DNA of 64,000 nucleotides from Flavobacteriaceae bacterium GF1. GTDB taxonomy: Bacteria > Bacteroidota > Bacteroidia > Flavobacteriales > Flavobacteriaceae. The notes beneath the pieces are model-generated. The model was not told the DNA's origin. It saw nothing but the letters and a program-made list of their open reading frames with translations, and made no database searches. Numbering within the stretch: the stretch's first letter is position 1; the number at the start of each line of letters is the position of its first letter. Positions 17,426 through 25,259 of this stretch are shown in pieces. The stretch lies in the NCBI GenBank assembly GCA_009797885.1, contig WNKP01000004.1:186001-250000 (forward strand), in the 5' to 3' direction. Made by a program: the position numbers and the translations under genes.

Positions 17426-19960
17426 ATGCGATTTTCTCGGGTGATTTGTGCATTTCTATTGACCATTCCCATCATGGTCTCGTCACAAAAACCAAAAAAA
17501 TACACTACCTCCGAAATCCATCATGAAATCCAAAAATTGAACTTTCTTGGTACGGCGCTATTTGTTGCAGCCCATCCCGATGACGAAAATACAAGGCTTA
17601 TAGCTTACCTATCCAATAAAGTTAAGGCAAGGACCGCTTACCTATCGTTGACCCGGGGCGATGGTGGCCAAAACCTTATTGGACCTGAATTGAGGGAGTT
17701 ATTGGGGGTTTTGCGGACCCAGGAACTATTGGCTGCAAGAAGAGTTGATGGTGGGGAACAGTTTTTTTCCAGGGCCAATGACTTTGGATACTCCAAACAT
17801 CCGGATGAGACTTTGACCATTTGGGACAAAGAAATGGTTTTGGGTGATGTGGTGTGGGCCATACGTAAGTTTAGACCCGATATTATAGTGAATCGTTTTG
17901 ACCATAGGAGCCCTGGAACTACCCACGGACACCATACCACATCGGCCATGTTGAGTTTTGAGGCATTTGATTTGGTCAATGACCCCAGGGCATATCCTGA
18001 ACAGTTGTCCAAAACCCAGGTTTGGGAGCCCAAGCGTTTATTTTTTAACACGTCCTGGTGGTTTTACGGAAGTAGGGAAAAGTTTGCGCAAGCCGACAAG
18101 TCCAACCTCACCCAAGTGGATGTCGGGGTGTTTTATCCCAATCTAGGACTGTCCAACAATGAAATTGCCAGTTCGGCAAGCAGTCAGCACCTTTGCCAAG
18201 GTTTTGGGCGATTGGCGGTACGTGGTGCGCAGCCGGATTATTTGGAATTTTTGAAAGGAGACCCCCTAAACGGTTCCACAGATATCTTTGAGGGAATCAA
18301 TACCACCTGGTCCAGGGTAAAGGGCGGGGAAGCAGTGGGCGCCATTTTGAATGCGATAGAGGCCAAATTTAATTTTTCCGACCCGACAGAACATTTGCCG
18401 GATTTGATAAAGGCCTACAAATTGCTTCAGGAAGTTGAAGATGAACATTGGAAACAACTGAAATCGGAACACCTTAAGGATATCATATTGGCATGTGGGG
18501 GAATTTATTTGGAAGCCGGGGCAAATAGTGCTTCCGCCATTCCTGGAGAAAAAGTGAACGTTACCATTGAGGCCCTAAATCGAAGTAACACCTCCCTTAC
18601 CTTACAATCCATAAAAATTGAGGGAACGGACGTAGGTACCACCCCAAATATTTCCTTGAGTCCAAATACCAAGGAAAATTTGGAAATTTCGTTTTCCGTA
18701 CCCGAAGATACCCCTTACACTACCCCATACTGGTTACAGCAGAAAGGGACGTTGGGGATGTATCACGTGGACGATAAAAGCCTTATAGGCCAACCGGAAA
18801 CCCCCGTGGCCTATACTGTGGATTTTGGACTTACCATTGATGGAGTCCCCATAACCTTTACAAAGCCATTAATACGTCGTTACAGTAAACCGGATGTTGG
18901 TGAAATTTATGAGCCTTTTGTAGTACTTCCAAAAGTGTCCGCTAGTTTTACCGAAGATGTATATCTCTTCAATACCCCAGAACCGGTAAATGTAAATCTT
19001 GCCATACGGGCCGGGACCAATAATGTAAGCGGTGTTGCAAAACTGAAACTGCCCCAGGGATGGTCCAGTCATCCATCAGTGATCAATTTTAACATTGCAC
19101 AAAAGAACGCCGTCCAAAACGTAGCCTTTGAGGTCATTCCCCCAACAGGGGAAAATGTAGGTACGGTTTCACCTATTTTGATTGTGGACGGAGAGGAATT
19201 CCAAAAGAAATTGGTCGAAATCACCTATGACCATGTGCCCAAGCAGTCCATTCTTCTCCCTTCCGAAGCAAGGGTTGTGCGAATGGACATTAAAAAGGAA
19301 GGGGAACGGATCGGTTATATTGTTGGTGCTGGTGATAAGGTTCCGGAAAGCCTTTCCCAAATTGGATACCAGGTAGAGACTTTGGATGTATCGGAGTTGG
19401 AAATTGGAAGTTTAGCGCAATATGATGGCGTGGTTTTAGGGATTAGGGCGTATAACGTACTGGAAGAATTAAAGTTCAAGCAACCCATATTATTGGATTA
19501 TGTGAAGAATGGCGGGAACATGATAGTCCAATACAACACTGCGGGCCGTTGGCGTGCCCAATTCGAGAATATTGCCCCCTACCCCATTACCATTTCCAGG
19601 GATCGGGTTACCGATGAAAACGCTCAGGTAACCATTTTGGCCAAAGAACATGCCATTATGAACTATCCCAATAAAATAGAAGCGAGGGATTTCAATGGAT
19701 GGGTTCAGGAAAGAGGGCTTTATTTTCCAAATGAATGGAGTAAGGAATTCATTCCTATTCTGGCCATGGCCGATAAAGGGGAAAATAGCAAAGAGGGAAG
19801 TTTATTGGTCGCTTCGTACGGAAAAGGGAACTATATCTATACTGGTCTAAGCTTTTTTAGGGAGCTGCCTGCCGGTGTGCCAGGGGCATATAAGCTTTTT
19901 GCCAACATGCTTTCACTAAAGAAACAAAACACGCAGGATGAAGGTGAAATCAAAGGATAG
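17426..19960 (+). CDS. Secreted multidomain PIG-L family deacetylase
   Basis: An 844-aa exported protein with a signal peptide (cleaved near VSSQK). The N-terminal zinc-dependent N-acetyl-sugar deacetylase domain has AHPDDE at residues 49-54 and the second metal region RSPGTTHGHHTTSA near 165. TRGDGGQNLIGPELRELLGVLR is typical of the large PIG-L/LmbE proteins of Bacteroidota. After this come beta-sandwich domains (about 370-600) and a C-terminal class I glutamine-amidotransferase-like fold (VVLGIRAYNV...LDYVKNGGNMIVQYNT), which lacks an obvious catalytic triad. It is the first gene of an operon with a 41-residue membrane protein and a sodium:solute symporter, suggesting extracytoplasmic deacetylation of a GlcNAc-like compound that is then imported. 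The substrate is inference. It differs from BshB1 at 4046, the other PIG-L protein in the window. Confidence 0.9.
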   Translation: MRFSRVICAFLLTIPIMVSSQKPKKYTTSEIHHEIQKLNFLGTALFVAAHPDDENTRLIAYLSNKVKARTAYLSLTRGDGGQNLIGPELRELLGVLRTQELLAARRVDGGEQFFSRANDFGYSKHPDETLTIWDKEMVLGDVVWAIRKFRPDIIVNRFDHRSPGTTHGHHTTSAMLSFEAFDLVNDPRAYPEQLSKTQVWEPKRLFFNTSWWFYGSREKFAQADKSNLTQVDVGVFYPNLGLSNNEIASSASSQHLCQGFGRLAVRGAQPDYLEFLKGDPLNGSTDIFEGINTTWSRVKGGEAVGAILNAIEAKFNFSDPTEHLPDLIKAYKLLQEVEDEHWKQLKSEHLKDIILACGGIYLEAGANSASAIPGEKVNVTIEALNRSNTSLTLQSIKIEGTDVGTTPNISLSPNTKENLEISFSVPEDTPYTTPYWLQQKGTLGMYHVDDKSLIGQPETPVAYTVDFGLTIDGVPITFTKPLIRRYSKPDVGEIYEPFVVLPKVSASFTEDVYLFNTPEPVNVNLAIRAGTNNVSGVAKLKLPQGWSSHPSVINFNIAQKNAVQNVAFEVIPPTGENVGTVSPILIVDGEEFQKKLVEITYDHVPKQSILLPSEARVVRMDIKKEGERIGYIVGAGDKVPESLSQIGYQVETLDVSELEIGSLAQYDGVVLGIRAYNVLEELKFKQPILLDYVKNGGNMIVQYNTAGRWRAQFENIAPYPITISRDRVTDENAQVTILAKEHAIMNYPNKIEARDFNGWVQERGLYFPNEWSKEFIPILAMADKGENSKEGSLLVASYGKGNYIYTGLSFFRELPAGVPGAYKLFANMLSLKKQNTQDEGEIKG

Positions 19961-20063
19961 TTTTCTTCAAAAAGTAGTATGGAAAAGGGAATATTCCGTT
20001 GTTCTTATTCTCAATGTCCTTTATATCCTGTACTTTGTGTACGTAATGCTTGCATACAACTAA
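19938..20063 (+). CDS. Small 41-residue membrane protein between PIG-L and symporter genes
   Basis: A short ORF in another frame that overlaps the last 23 bp of the PIG-L gene and ends 3 bp before the symporter ATG. It starts MKVKSKDSF, has a basic amphipathic stretch QKVVWKRE, then one membrane helix (about residues 19-40, rich in Val, Leu, Ile and Tyr) and ends YN. The close packing (overlap on one side, 3 bp on the other), the positive-inside charge pattern and a length suited to a single helix all support a real gene. It may be an accessory subunit of the symporter, like other small single-helix partners of transporters. No known family is recognised, and proof needs conservation of the frame. 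Confidence 0.62.
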   Translation: MKVKSKDSFLQKVVWKREYSVVLILNVLYILYFVYVMLAYN

Positions 20064-20066
20064 TTC

Positions 20067-21770
20067 ATGGCTGTTCTTGACTGGATTGTACTTTTAGGTA
20101 CGCTACTGTTCATTGTAGGGTTTGGCGTTTGGAAGACCAAGGGCAGTAACAGCGTGGATGATTACGTGAGGGGAGGACAGACCAAATGGTGGACCATTGG
20201 ACTATCGGTAATGGCTACCCAAGCAAGCGCAATCACCTTCTTGTCCACGCCTGGCCAAGCCTTTCATGATGGAATGGGTTTTGTGCAGTTTTATTTTGGT
20301 CTTCCCTTGGCCATGATCGTCATATGTTTGGTCTTTATCCCCATCTATCATAAGCTTAAGGTATATACAGCCTACGAAATGTTGGAAACACGTTTCGACC
20401 TCAAAACGAGGACACTTACGGCCATTCTTTTTCTGGTACAACGTGGATTGGCCGCCGGAATTACCATTTTTGCGCCATCCATAATCCTTTCTGCCGTACT
20501 GGGATGGGATTTGAGGACCTTGAACATTATTATTGGCATATTGGTTATTATCTATACCGTAAGCGGAGGGACCAAAGCCGTGAACATCACCCAAAAACAG
20601 CAGATGTTCGTGATCATGATCGGGATGTTTTTCGCGTTTTTCTTTATTATGGGGAGTTTGCCCGCGGATATTTCTTTTGGTGAAGCCTTAAAAATTGCAG
20701 GGGCAAACGACAAACTTGAAATCCTGAATTTTGACTTTGATACCAAAAATAGATACACCTTCTGGAGTGGAATCACGGGAGGTTTCTTTTTGGCCCTAGC
20801 CTATTTTGGAACGGACCAAAGCCAGGTACAACGGTACCTCTCCGGGAAATCGGTAAGGGAAAGTCAACTGGGATTGGTCTTCAACGGTATTTTTAAAATA
20901 CCAATGCAGTTCTTTATCCTTTTGGTAGGGGTTATGGTCTTTGTCTTTTATCAGTACAACCCCTCCCCCCTTCATTTTAACCCAGCCGCCAATGAGGCGA
21001 TTAAATCATCCGACCTGGCAGGGGATTATGCCATTCTGGAAGAAGGTCATGCGGAATTGGTCAAGGAAAAGCGCATGGCCCAAAATGATTTTGTAACGGC
21101 ATTAAAACTGAAGGATTTCAATGCCATTGAACAGGCTAAAATTAATTTGATCAAAGTAAATCAGGAAGAATTGCACAATCGGGAATCGGCCAGAATCCTC
21201 ATTAATTCAGCAGATCCAAGCGTCGAGACCAATGATAAGGATTATGTGTTCATCCATTTTATACTCAACAACCTTCCGCGAGGCCTCATTGGTTTGTTGT
21301 TGGCGGTTATTTTATCTGCCGCAATGTCCTCCACCGCATCGGAATTAAATGCCTTGGGTACCATAACCGCTTTGGATCTCTACAAAAGAAACAAGGGCGG
21401 GGAATTCACACAAAAACAATTTGTGTATGCCACCAAGGGCTTTACCCTGGTATGGGGCGTAATTGCCATCCTAATAGCCTGTATTGCCAACCTTTTCGAT
21501 AACCTGATTCAATTGGTGAATATCATAGGATCTATTTTCTACGGAAATGTCCTTGGCGTATTTCTATTGGCATTCTTCTTTAAGTTTGTGAAGGGAAATG
21601 CCGTTTTCATTGCGGCAATCATTACGCAGATCATCGTAATCTTGGGTTGGTACCAGGATTGGATGTCCTATTTATGGTTAAACGCTTTTGGTTGTTGTTT
21701 GGTCATTGTATTGGCCTTGCTTTTTGAAGTTCTGGACCAAACGTTAAGACGTCCTCCCATTAAGACATAA
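20067..21770 (+). CDS. Sodium:solute symporter (SSS family)
   Basis: Inner-membrane Na+-coupled symporter of 567 aa with about 13-14 membrane helices. Typical SSS stretches include VDDYVRGGQTKWWTIGLSVMATQASAITFLSTPGQAFHDG in the first helices, FGTDQSQVQRYLSGKS after helix 6, and the LSAAMSSTASELNALGTITALDLYKR region that contributes to the Na2 site. A soluble loop of about 80 residues (around 315-395) is inserted between helices, as in other members from Bacteroidota. It is the third gene of the PIG-L operon, so the cargo is probably a sugar or amino-sugar product of that deacetylase. Ends at an imperfect hairpin shared with the convergent DUF2911 gene. Confidence 0.92.
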   Translation: MAVLDWIVLLGTLLFIVGFGVWKTKGSNSVDDYVRGGQTKWWTIGLSVMATQASAITFLSTPGQAFHDGMGFVQFYFGLPLAMIVICLVFIPIYHKLKVYTAYEMLETRFDLKTRTLTAILFLVQRGLAAGITIFAPSIILSAVLGWDLRTLNIIIGILVIIYTVSGGTKAVNITQKQQMFVIMIGMFFAFFFIMGSLPADISFGEALKIAGANDKLEILNFDFDTKNRYTFWSGITGGFFLALAYFGTDQSQVQRYLSGKSVRESQLGLVFNGIFKIPMQFFILLVGVMVFVFYQYNPSPLHFNPAANEAIKSSDLAGDYAILEEGHAELVKEKRMAQNDFVTALKLKDFNAIEQAKINLIKVNQEELHNRESARILINSADPSVETNDKDYVFIHFILNNLPRGLIGLLLAVILSAAMSSTASELNALGTITALDLYKRNKGGEFTQKQFVYATKGFTLVWGVIAILIACIANLFDNLIQLVNIIGSIFYGNVLGVFLLAFFFKFVKGNAVFIAAIITQIIVILGWYQDWMSYLWLNAFGCCLVIVLALLFEVLDQTLRRPPIKT

Positions 21771-21774
21771 AAAA

Positions 21775-21797
21775 ACCCCGATTGGTACAATCAGGGT
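21775..21797. terminator. Bidirectional intrinsic terminator
   Basis: ACCCCGATT and AATCAGGGT form a 9-bp stem with one C-A mismatch around the loop GGTAC. An A-run lies on the left (a T-run for the minus strand) and TCTTT on the right. It lies between the convergent symporter and DUF2911 genes. Confidence 0.65.
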
Positions 21798-21822
21798 CTT
21801 TGGATCGAAATTGTTTGAATTC

Positions 21823-22671
21823 CTATAAGGCGCCCCACTCCATTAGGGAATCCTTATTCATCTTCACGTAATCCTGGTTACCGGCGGCCTCAGCCGCGGC
21901 CAAGGATTTTTTGGCAGCCGCAATAGCTGCTTTTTTATCACCAAGTTTGGCATGGATCAGGGATTGTCTGCGCATTACCCAATACTGCTCTCCTTTGGCA
22001 TCCATGGCTACTGCCTTATCTATCCATTCCCTGGCCTTCTCCATGTCCAATCCTTCTTCGTAATAGTAAGAAGCAGCTAAATACAAGTCCCTACCGCTAG
22101 GTCCTGCCATGGTGGATTCAATACTTTTTTGTGCTTTTTCGGCTGTGGGTACTTCAAATGGCACTCCTACATAGACATCTTCCCAGAGTATGCCAAGATT
22201 AGCTCCGTTGTTGGTTAGGTCATCAATGGTAATCGTGAATGTCTCCACTTTCATGGGCATTTTCATTACTTCCACCTTAACCGTAGCCGCTACTTTGGAA
22301 GCGTCCCAATCCCTGGGCGTTCCCCAATTTTCGGTATCGGTGTAAAAAATGACTTCCCAAACGGCTTCACCGGGTTTTGTGAAAATAGCGTATTCCCCTG
22401 CTTTCACATCTTTGCCACCAATTTTTACGTCATCACTGAACGAAATGGTCGTGTTTTTGTTTGCGCCGGTCCTCCAAAGCTGTCCATAGGGAACCAAGTC
22501 GCCAAAAATTGTTCTTCCCCTCATGGAAGGTCTTGCGTATTCCACTTCCACTTCCGTCAATCCAACCATTTGTTCCAACTCCGAACTTGGGCTGGGTTGG
22601 GGAGTTTGCATCTGTGCATTGACCGTAAGGGCCAACACTGCAAATAAACTTAAGAATCCTAATTTTTTCAT
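21823..22671 (-). CDS. DUF2911 domain secreted protein
   Basis: A 282-aa exported protein with signal peptide MKKLGFLSLFAVLALTVNAQ. The DUF2911 domain follows: VEVEYARPSMRGRTIFGDLVPYGQLWRTGANKNTTISFSDDVKIGG, then KAGEYAIFT, WEVIFYTD and FTITIDDLTNNGANLGILWEDVYVGVPFEV. The C-terminal 90 residues are helical and TPR-like (DLYLAASYYYEEGLDMEKAREWIDKAVAM). Members are abundant in Flavobacteriaceae but have no known function. A -7 box lies 34 bp upstream on the minus strand. The gene stands alone, convergent with the symporter. Confidence 0.92.
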   Translation of the reverse strand: MKKLGFLSLFAVLALTVNAQMQTPQPSPSSELEQMVGLTEVEVEYARPSMRGRTIFGDLVPYGQLWRTGANKNTTISFSDDVKIGGKDVKAGEYAIFTKPGEAVWEVIFYTDTENWGTPRDWDASKVAATVKVEVMKMPMKVETFTITIDDLTNNGANLGILWEDVYVGVPFEVPTAEKAQKSIESTMAGPSGRDLYLAASYYYEEGLDMEKAREWIDKAVAMDAKGEQYWVMRRQSLIHAKLGDKKAAIAAAKKSLAAAEAAGNQDYVKMNKDSLMEWGAL

Positions 22672-22704
22672 TGTACGTATTTTTTTAAGAATTGACTAGT
22701 GCGA

Positions 22705-22712
22705 CAAAGCTA
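22705..22712 (-). promoter_or_regulatory. -7 promoter box TAGCTTTG (minus strand)
   Basis: Exact TAnnTTTG on the minus strand, 34 bp before the DUF2911 ATG at 22671. No TTG at the proper -33 distance was found. Confidence 0.5.
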
Positions 22713-22754
22713 GCTAATCTGTAAAGGGGTATTTGTTAACGATAACTTAAATAC

Positions 22755-23879
22755 TCAATTCCTAAAAAATGGCGCGGAAATACTGGTATCCTGATAGAAA
22801 AAGCTGAGATAGTACAATCCAACGGCAAGTTGCGATATATCAATGGGACTATCAGAAATTCGTTCCAGGGGGGTAAATTCCACAAGACGGCCCATACCAT
22901 CAAAGATACCCATACCAAAAATGGGGCGATCTGTATTCAATGAGTACTCCAATTGGGTTGACCCAAAACTTTTAAAAACAATTAAATCATCTTGGGGAAT
23001 GCCTTCCGTTGGTGGTCCATTCGCTCCATCATCCAAAGTGAATGAAAAAAGTCTTGATGGGGAATCCACGATAGGGGGATTTGAAAAAGCTTCCGACGTC
23101 ACATAGAAAACACCCCCGTGTAAAGTGATGGCTTCCATTTGGGCCTGCCCTACGGACAAATTGGTCTTGTTTTGGGAATCGCCAAATATGGCATTTTCAG
23201 AAACTGGACCTATTTCCACAAAGAAGGGTAACAGCAAGTTGGAATACCCCACTAAAAACAGGGTATTGGAAACGGAATCGTAAGTTGCATCCGTTACCAG
23301 GCCATTTACCTGGTAGGAGGCCAAACGTTCTGCCGTATAACTCCCCGGTGTTTTGGGAATTCTATAGGCAACCGTACCTTGTTGTTGCCATTGTTTGGTC
23401 AGAATTATAAGGGAATTATTGAGTACAAAAAAGGCTTCTGCATCAAAATCACTGTTTTCACTTGGCGTAAAATCCGTCTGGTCTTCATAGGTAAAATCAA
23501 TACGTTCCGCCATCACCTCATCAGAATTATCCAATGCCTGCTTGGAAATCCTTAAAACGCGTAAATCCTGGCGCTCCCCCCTATTGTTTCCAAAGTCCCC
23601 TATATAGATGAAGTCGTCATCTTGGGCCATACCCTCCCAATCCGTATTGACCGTATTTATAAGCTCGATGACCCTTGTGATAGTCAAGGTTTCGGCATCG
23701 AATTCAAAAAGCTCCGCTGAATTGCCGGAATCGTTATGGGTCAACAATCTTCCATTGTAATAGAGCAAGCCAGAGGTCTCCCGTAAGGGTTCTGGTAGAT
23801 TACCCACCACCGAAATATTGGATTGTGCCCAACCTATTTGAATGGACAATACTGAAAAAACGAATATGACCTTTCGCAC
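22755..23879 (-). CDS. Secreted beta-propeller-like protein with type IX sorting domain
   Basis: A 374-aa exported protein. A GTG at 23879 is the most likely start because it is followed directly by the signal peptide RKVIFVFSVLSIQIGWAQ. The body has repeated strand motifs (LLYYNGRLLTHNDSGN, FIYIGDFGNNRGER, FFVLNNSLIILTKQW, LFLVGYSN) that fit a beta-propeller of the SdiA/SMP-30-like or esterase-like phytase type. The last 65 residues look like a type A C-terminal domain for the type IX secretion system: IFDGMGRLVEF, then ISQLAVGLYYLSFF and a final APFFRN. It would therefore be exported through the outer membrane and attached to the cell surface or released. No catalytic motif is recognised. 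Confidence 0.8.
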   Translation of the reverse strand: MRKVIFVFSVLSIQIGWAQSNISVVGNLPEPLRETSGLLYYNGRLLTHNDSGNSAELFEFDAETLTITRVIELINTVNTDWEGMAQDDDFIYIGDFGNNRGERQDLRVLRISKQALDNSDEVMAERIDFTYEDQTDFTPSENSDFDAEAFFVLNNSLIILTKQWQQQGTVAYRIPKTPGSYTAERLASYQVNGLVTDATYDSVSNTLFLVGYSNLLLPFFVEIGPVSENAIFGDSQNKTNLSVGQAQMEAITLHGGVFYVTSEAFSNPPIVDSPSRLFSFTLDDGANGPPTEGIPQDDLIVFKSFGSTQLEYSLNTDRPIFGMGIFDGMGRLVEFTPLERISDSPIDISQLAVGLYYLSFFYQDTSISAPFFRN

Positions 23880-24003
23880 CCTTATCTAATTCTGCCCTAA
23901 AAATAGCATAGTCAAACCAAAAACTAGGATTAACGGGATGAAGTCCTACACATTACCGTTCAACTAAGGGCGAGGTGTTCCTTTGGTTTCTCGTCCTTTA
24001 ATA

Positions 24004-24052
24004 TTGTTTAACTTTTTATATTTTAAATTAAACAAAATTGCTTTTATCTTTG
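24004..24052 (+). promoter_or_regulatory. Promoter and operator of the photolyase operon
   Basis: The -7 box TATCTTTG (24045-24052) lies 13 bp before the ATG at 24066. Upstream is an inverted repeat: TTGTTTAA (24004-24011), 16 bp, TTAAACAA (24028-24035). The right arm sits 10 bp before the -7 box, in place of a -33 TTG. The same arrangement, TTAAACA-N10-TATnTTT, precedes the BLUF gene at 29931-29955. This looks like the site of a regulator acting near the RNA polymerase, for example a MerR-type protein, but no such regulator gene is in the window. Confidence 0.6.
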
Positions 24053-24065
24053 TTAAAAATCTTGA

Positions 24066-24563
24066 ATGAAACTCTACCAGCTTCAGGCTAAACAGGCTTT
24101 TCCAATAGACAGACAAACTGCTTGGGAATTCTTGTCCAATCCGGAAAACCTTAAAGTGATTACACCGGATCATATGGGGTTCCACATCCTTTCTGGAATA
24201 GAGCGCCCTATGTTTCCCGGTCAAATCATACAATACAAGGTGAGCCCATTTCCAGGTTTCACCACCAAATGGGTGACCGAAATAACCCATGTGAGGGAAG
24301 GGGAGTATTTTGTGGATGAACAGCGTTTTGGTCCCTATGCCCTCTGGCACCATAAACATTTTATCAATGAAATTGACGGTGGAATTGAAATGGAGGATAT
24401 AATCGATTATAAAATCCCTTTGGGAGTTTTAGGACAGTTGGCCCACCCGATTCTGGTTAAAAAACAATTGTTGCAAATCTTTGAATACAGGGAGCGAACA
24501 TTGCAAGAGCGTTTCGGGCAATTGGAGCACTATCAAAATACATTGGAAATGAAATCTATCTAA
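24066..24563 (+). CDS. SRPBCC family protein
   Basis: A 165-aa cytoplasmic protein with the START/Bet v1-like helix-grip fold: it starts MKLYQLQAKQAFPIDRQTAWEFLSNPENLKVITPDHMGF and has the conserved P-loop-like FPGFTTKWVTEITHVREGEYFVDEQRFGPYALWHHKH. Members of this branch regularly sit beside photolyase or cryptochrome genes. It may bind a hydrophobic or tetrapyrrole-like ligand, but this is not shown. First gene of an operon with an SDR-like gene (3 bp) and the photolyase (directly adjacent); it has the operon promoter upstream. Confidence 0.88.
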   Translation: MKLYQLQAKQAFPIDRQTAWEFLSNPENLKVITPDHMGFHILSGIERPMFPGQIIQYKVSPFPGFTTKWVTEITHVREGEYFVDEQRFGPYALWHHKHFINEIDGGIEMEDIIDYKIPLGVLGQLAHPILVKKQLLQIFEYRERTLQERFGQLEHYQNTLEMKSI

Positions 24564-24566
24564 ATT

Positions 24567-25259
24567 ATGGGTAAAACTATTCTATTGATCGGCGGTTCTT
24601 ATGGTATTGGATTTGAAATGGCCAAAGCCTTACACACGGACCATACCGTTTATATAGCCTCTAGGACCAAAGAAGGGCTTCATGGTCTAAATGTCAATCA
24701 TATTACTTTTGACGCTACCTCGGATTCCTTGGAGGCATCACAACTACCGGATGGTATTGATGGTTTTGCCTACTGTCCGGGCAGTATTAACCTAAAGCCA
24801 CTAAAAATGCTGTCCATGGAAGTTTTCCGGGAAGAAATGGAACTGAACTTTTTTTCATTGGTCAATGTGGTAAAGACCATCATGCCCAAAATGTCGGAAG
24901 GTGCCAGTATGGTCTTTTTTAGTACCGTTGCCGTGGGTACGGGAATGCCCTTCCACACCAGTATAGCTGCTGCTAAGGGTGCCATAGAAGGCTTTGCCAA
25001 ATCCCTGGCGGCCGAGAGTGCTCCAAAAGTGCGCGTGAATTGTATTGCCCCGTCACTGGTCGATACCCCTTTGGCAGGACGCTTGCTGAGTAATGATAAA
25101 AAGAGGGAATTCATGTCACAGCGCCACCCCCTAAAACGTGTGGGAAACACAACCGATATTGCCAACTTAGCCGTATTTCTATTAAGTGACAAAAGTACCT
25201 GGGTTACCGGACAGATATTGGGTGTAGATGGGGGGATGTCTACTTTGAACATTTCATAA
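24567..25259 (+). CDS. SDR-fold protein lacking the catalytic tyrosine
   Basis: A 230-aa short-chain dehydrogenase/reductase-fold protein. The nucleotide-binding loop GGSYGIGFEMAKAL (residues 9-22) and the C-terminal NCIAPSLVDTPLAGRLL and TGQILGVDGGM are classical. In the active site Ser119 is present, but the YxxxK motif reads IAAAK: the lysine is Lys137 and the tyrosine position (133) is Ile. A normal SDR redox reaction is therefore doubtful; it could bind NAD(P) as a sensor or use other chemistry. Its stop codon is followed immediately by the photolyase ATG, so they are cotranscribed. Confidence 0.88.
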   Translation: MGKTILLIGGSYGIGFEMAKALHTDHTVYIASRTKEGLHGLNVNHITFDATSDSLEASQLPDGIDGFAYCPGSINLKPLKMLSMEVFREEMELNFFSLVNVVKTIMPKMSEGASMVFFSTVAVGTGMPFHTSIAAAKGAIEGFAKSLAAESAPKVRVNCIAPSLVDTPLAGRLLSNDKKREFMSQRHPLKRVGNTTDIANLAVFLLSDKSTWVTGQILGVDGGMSTLNIS

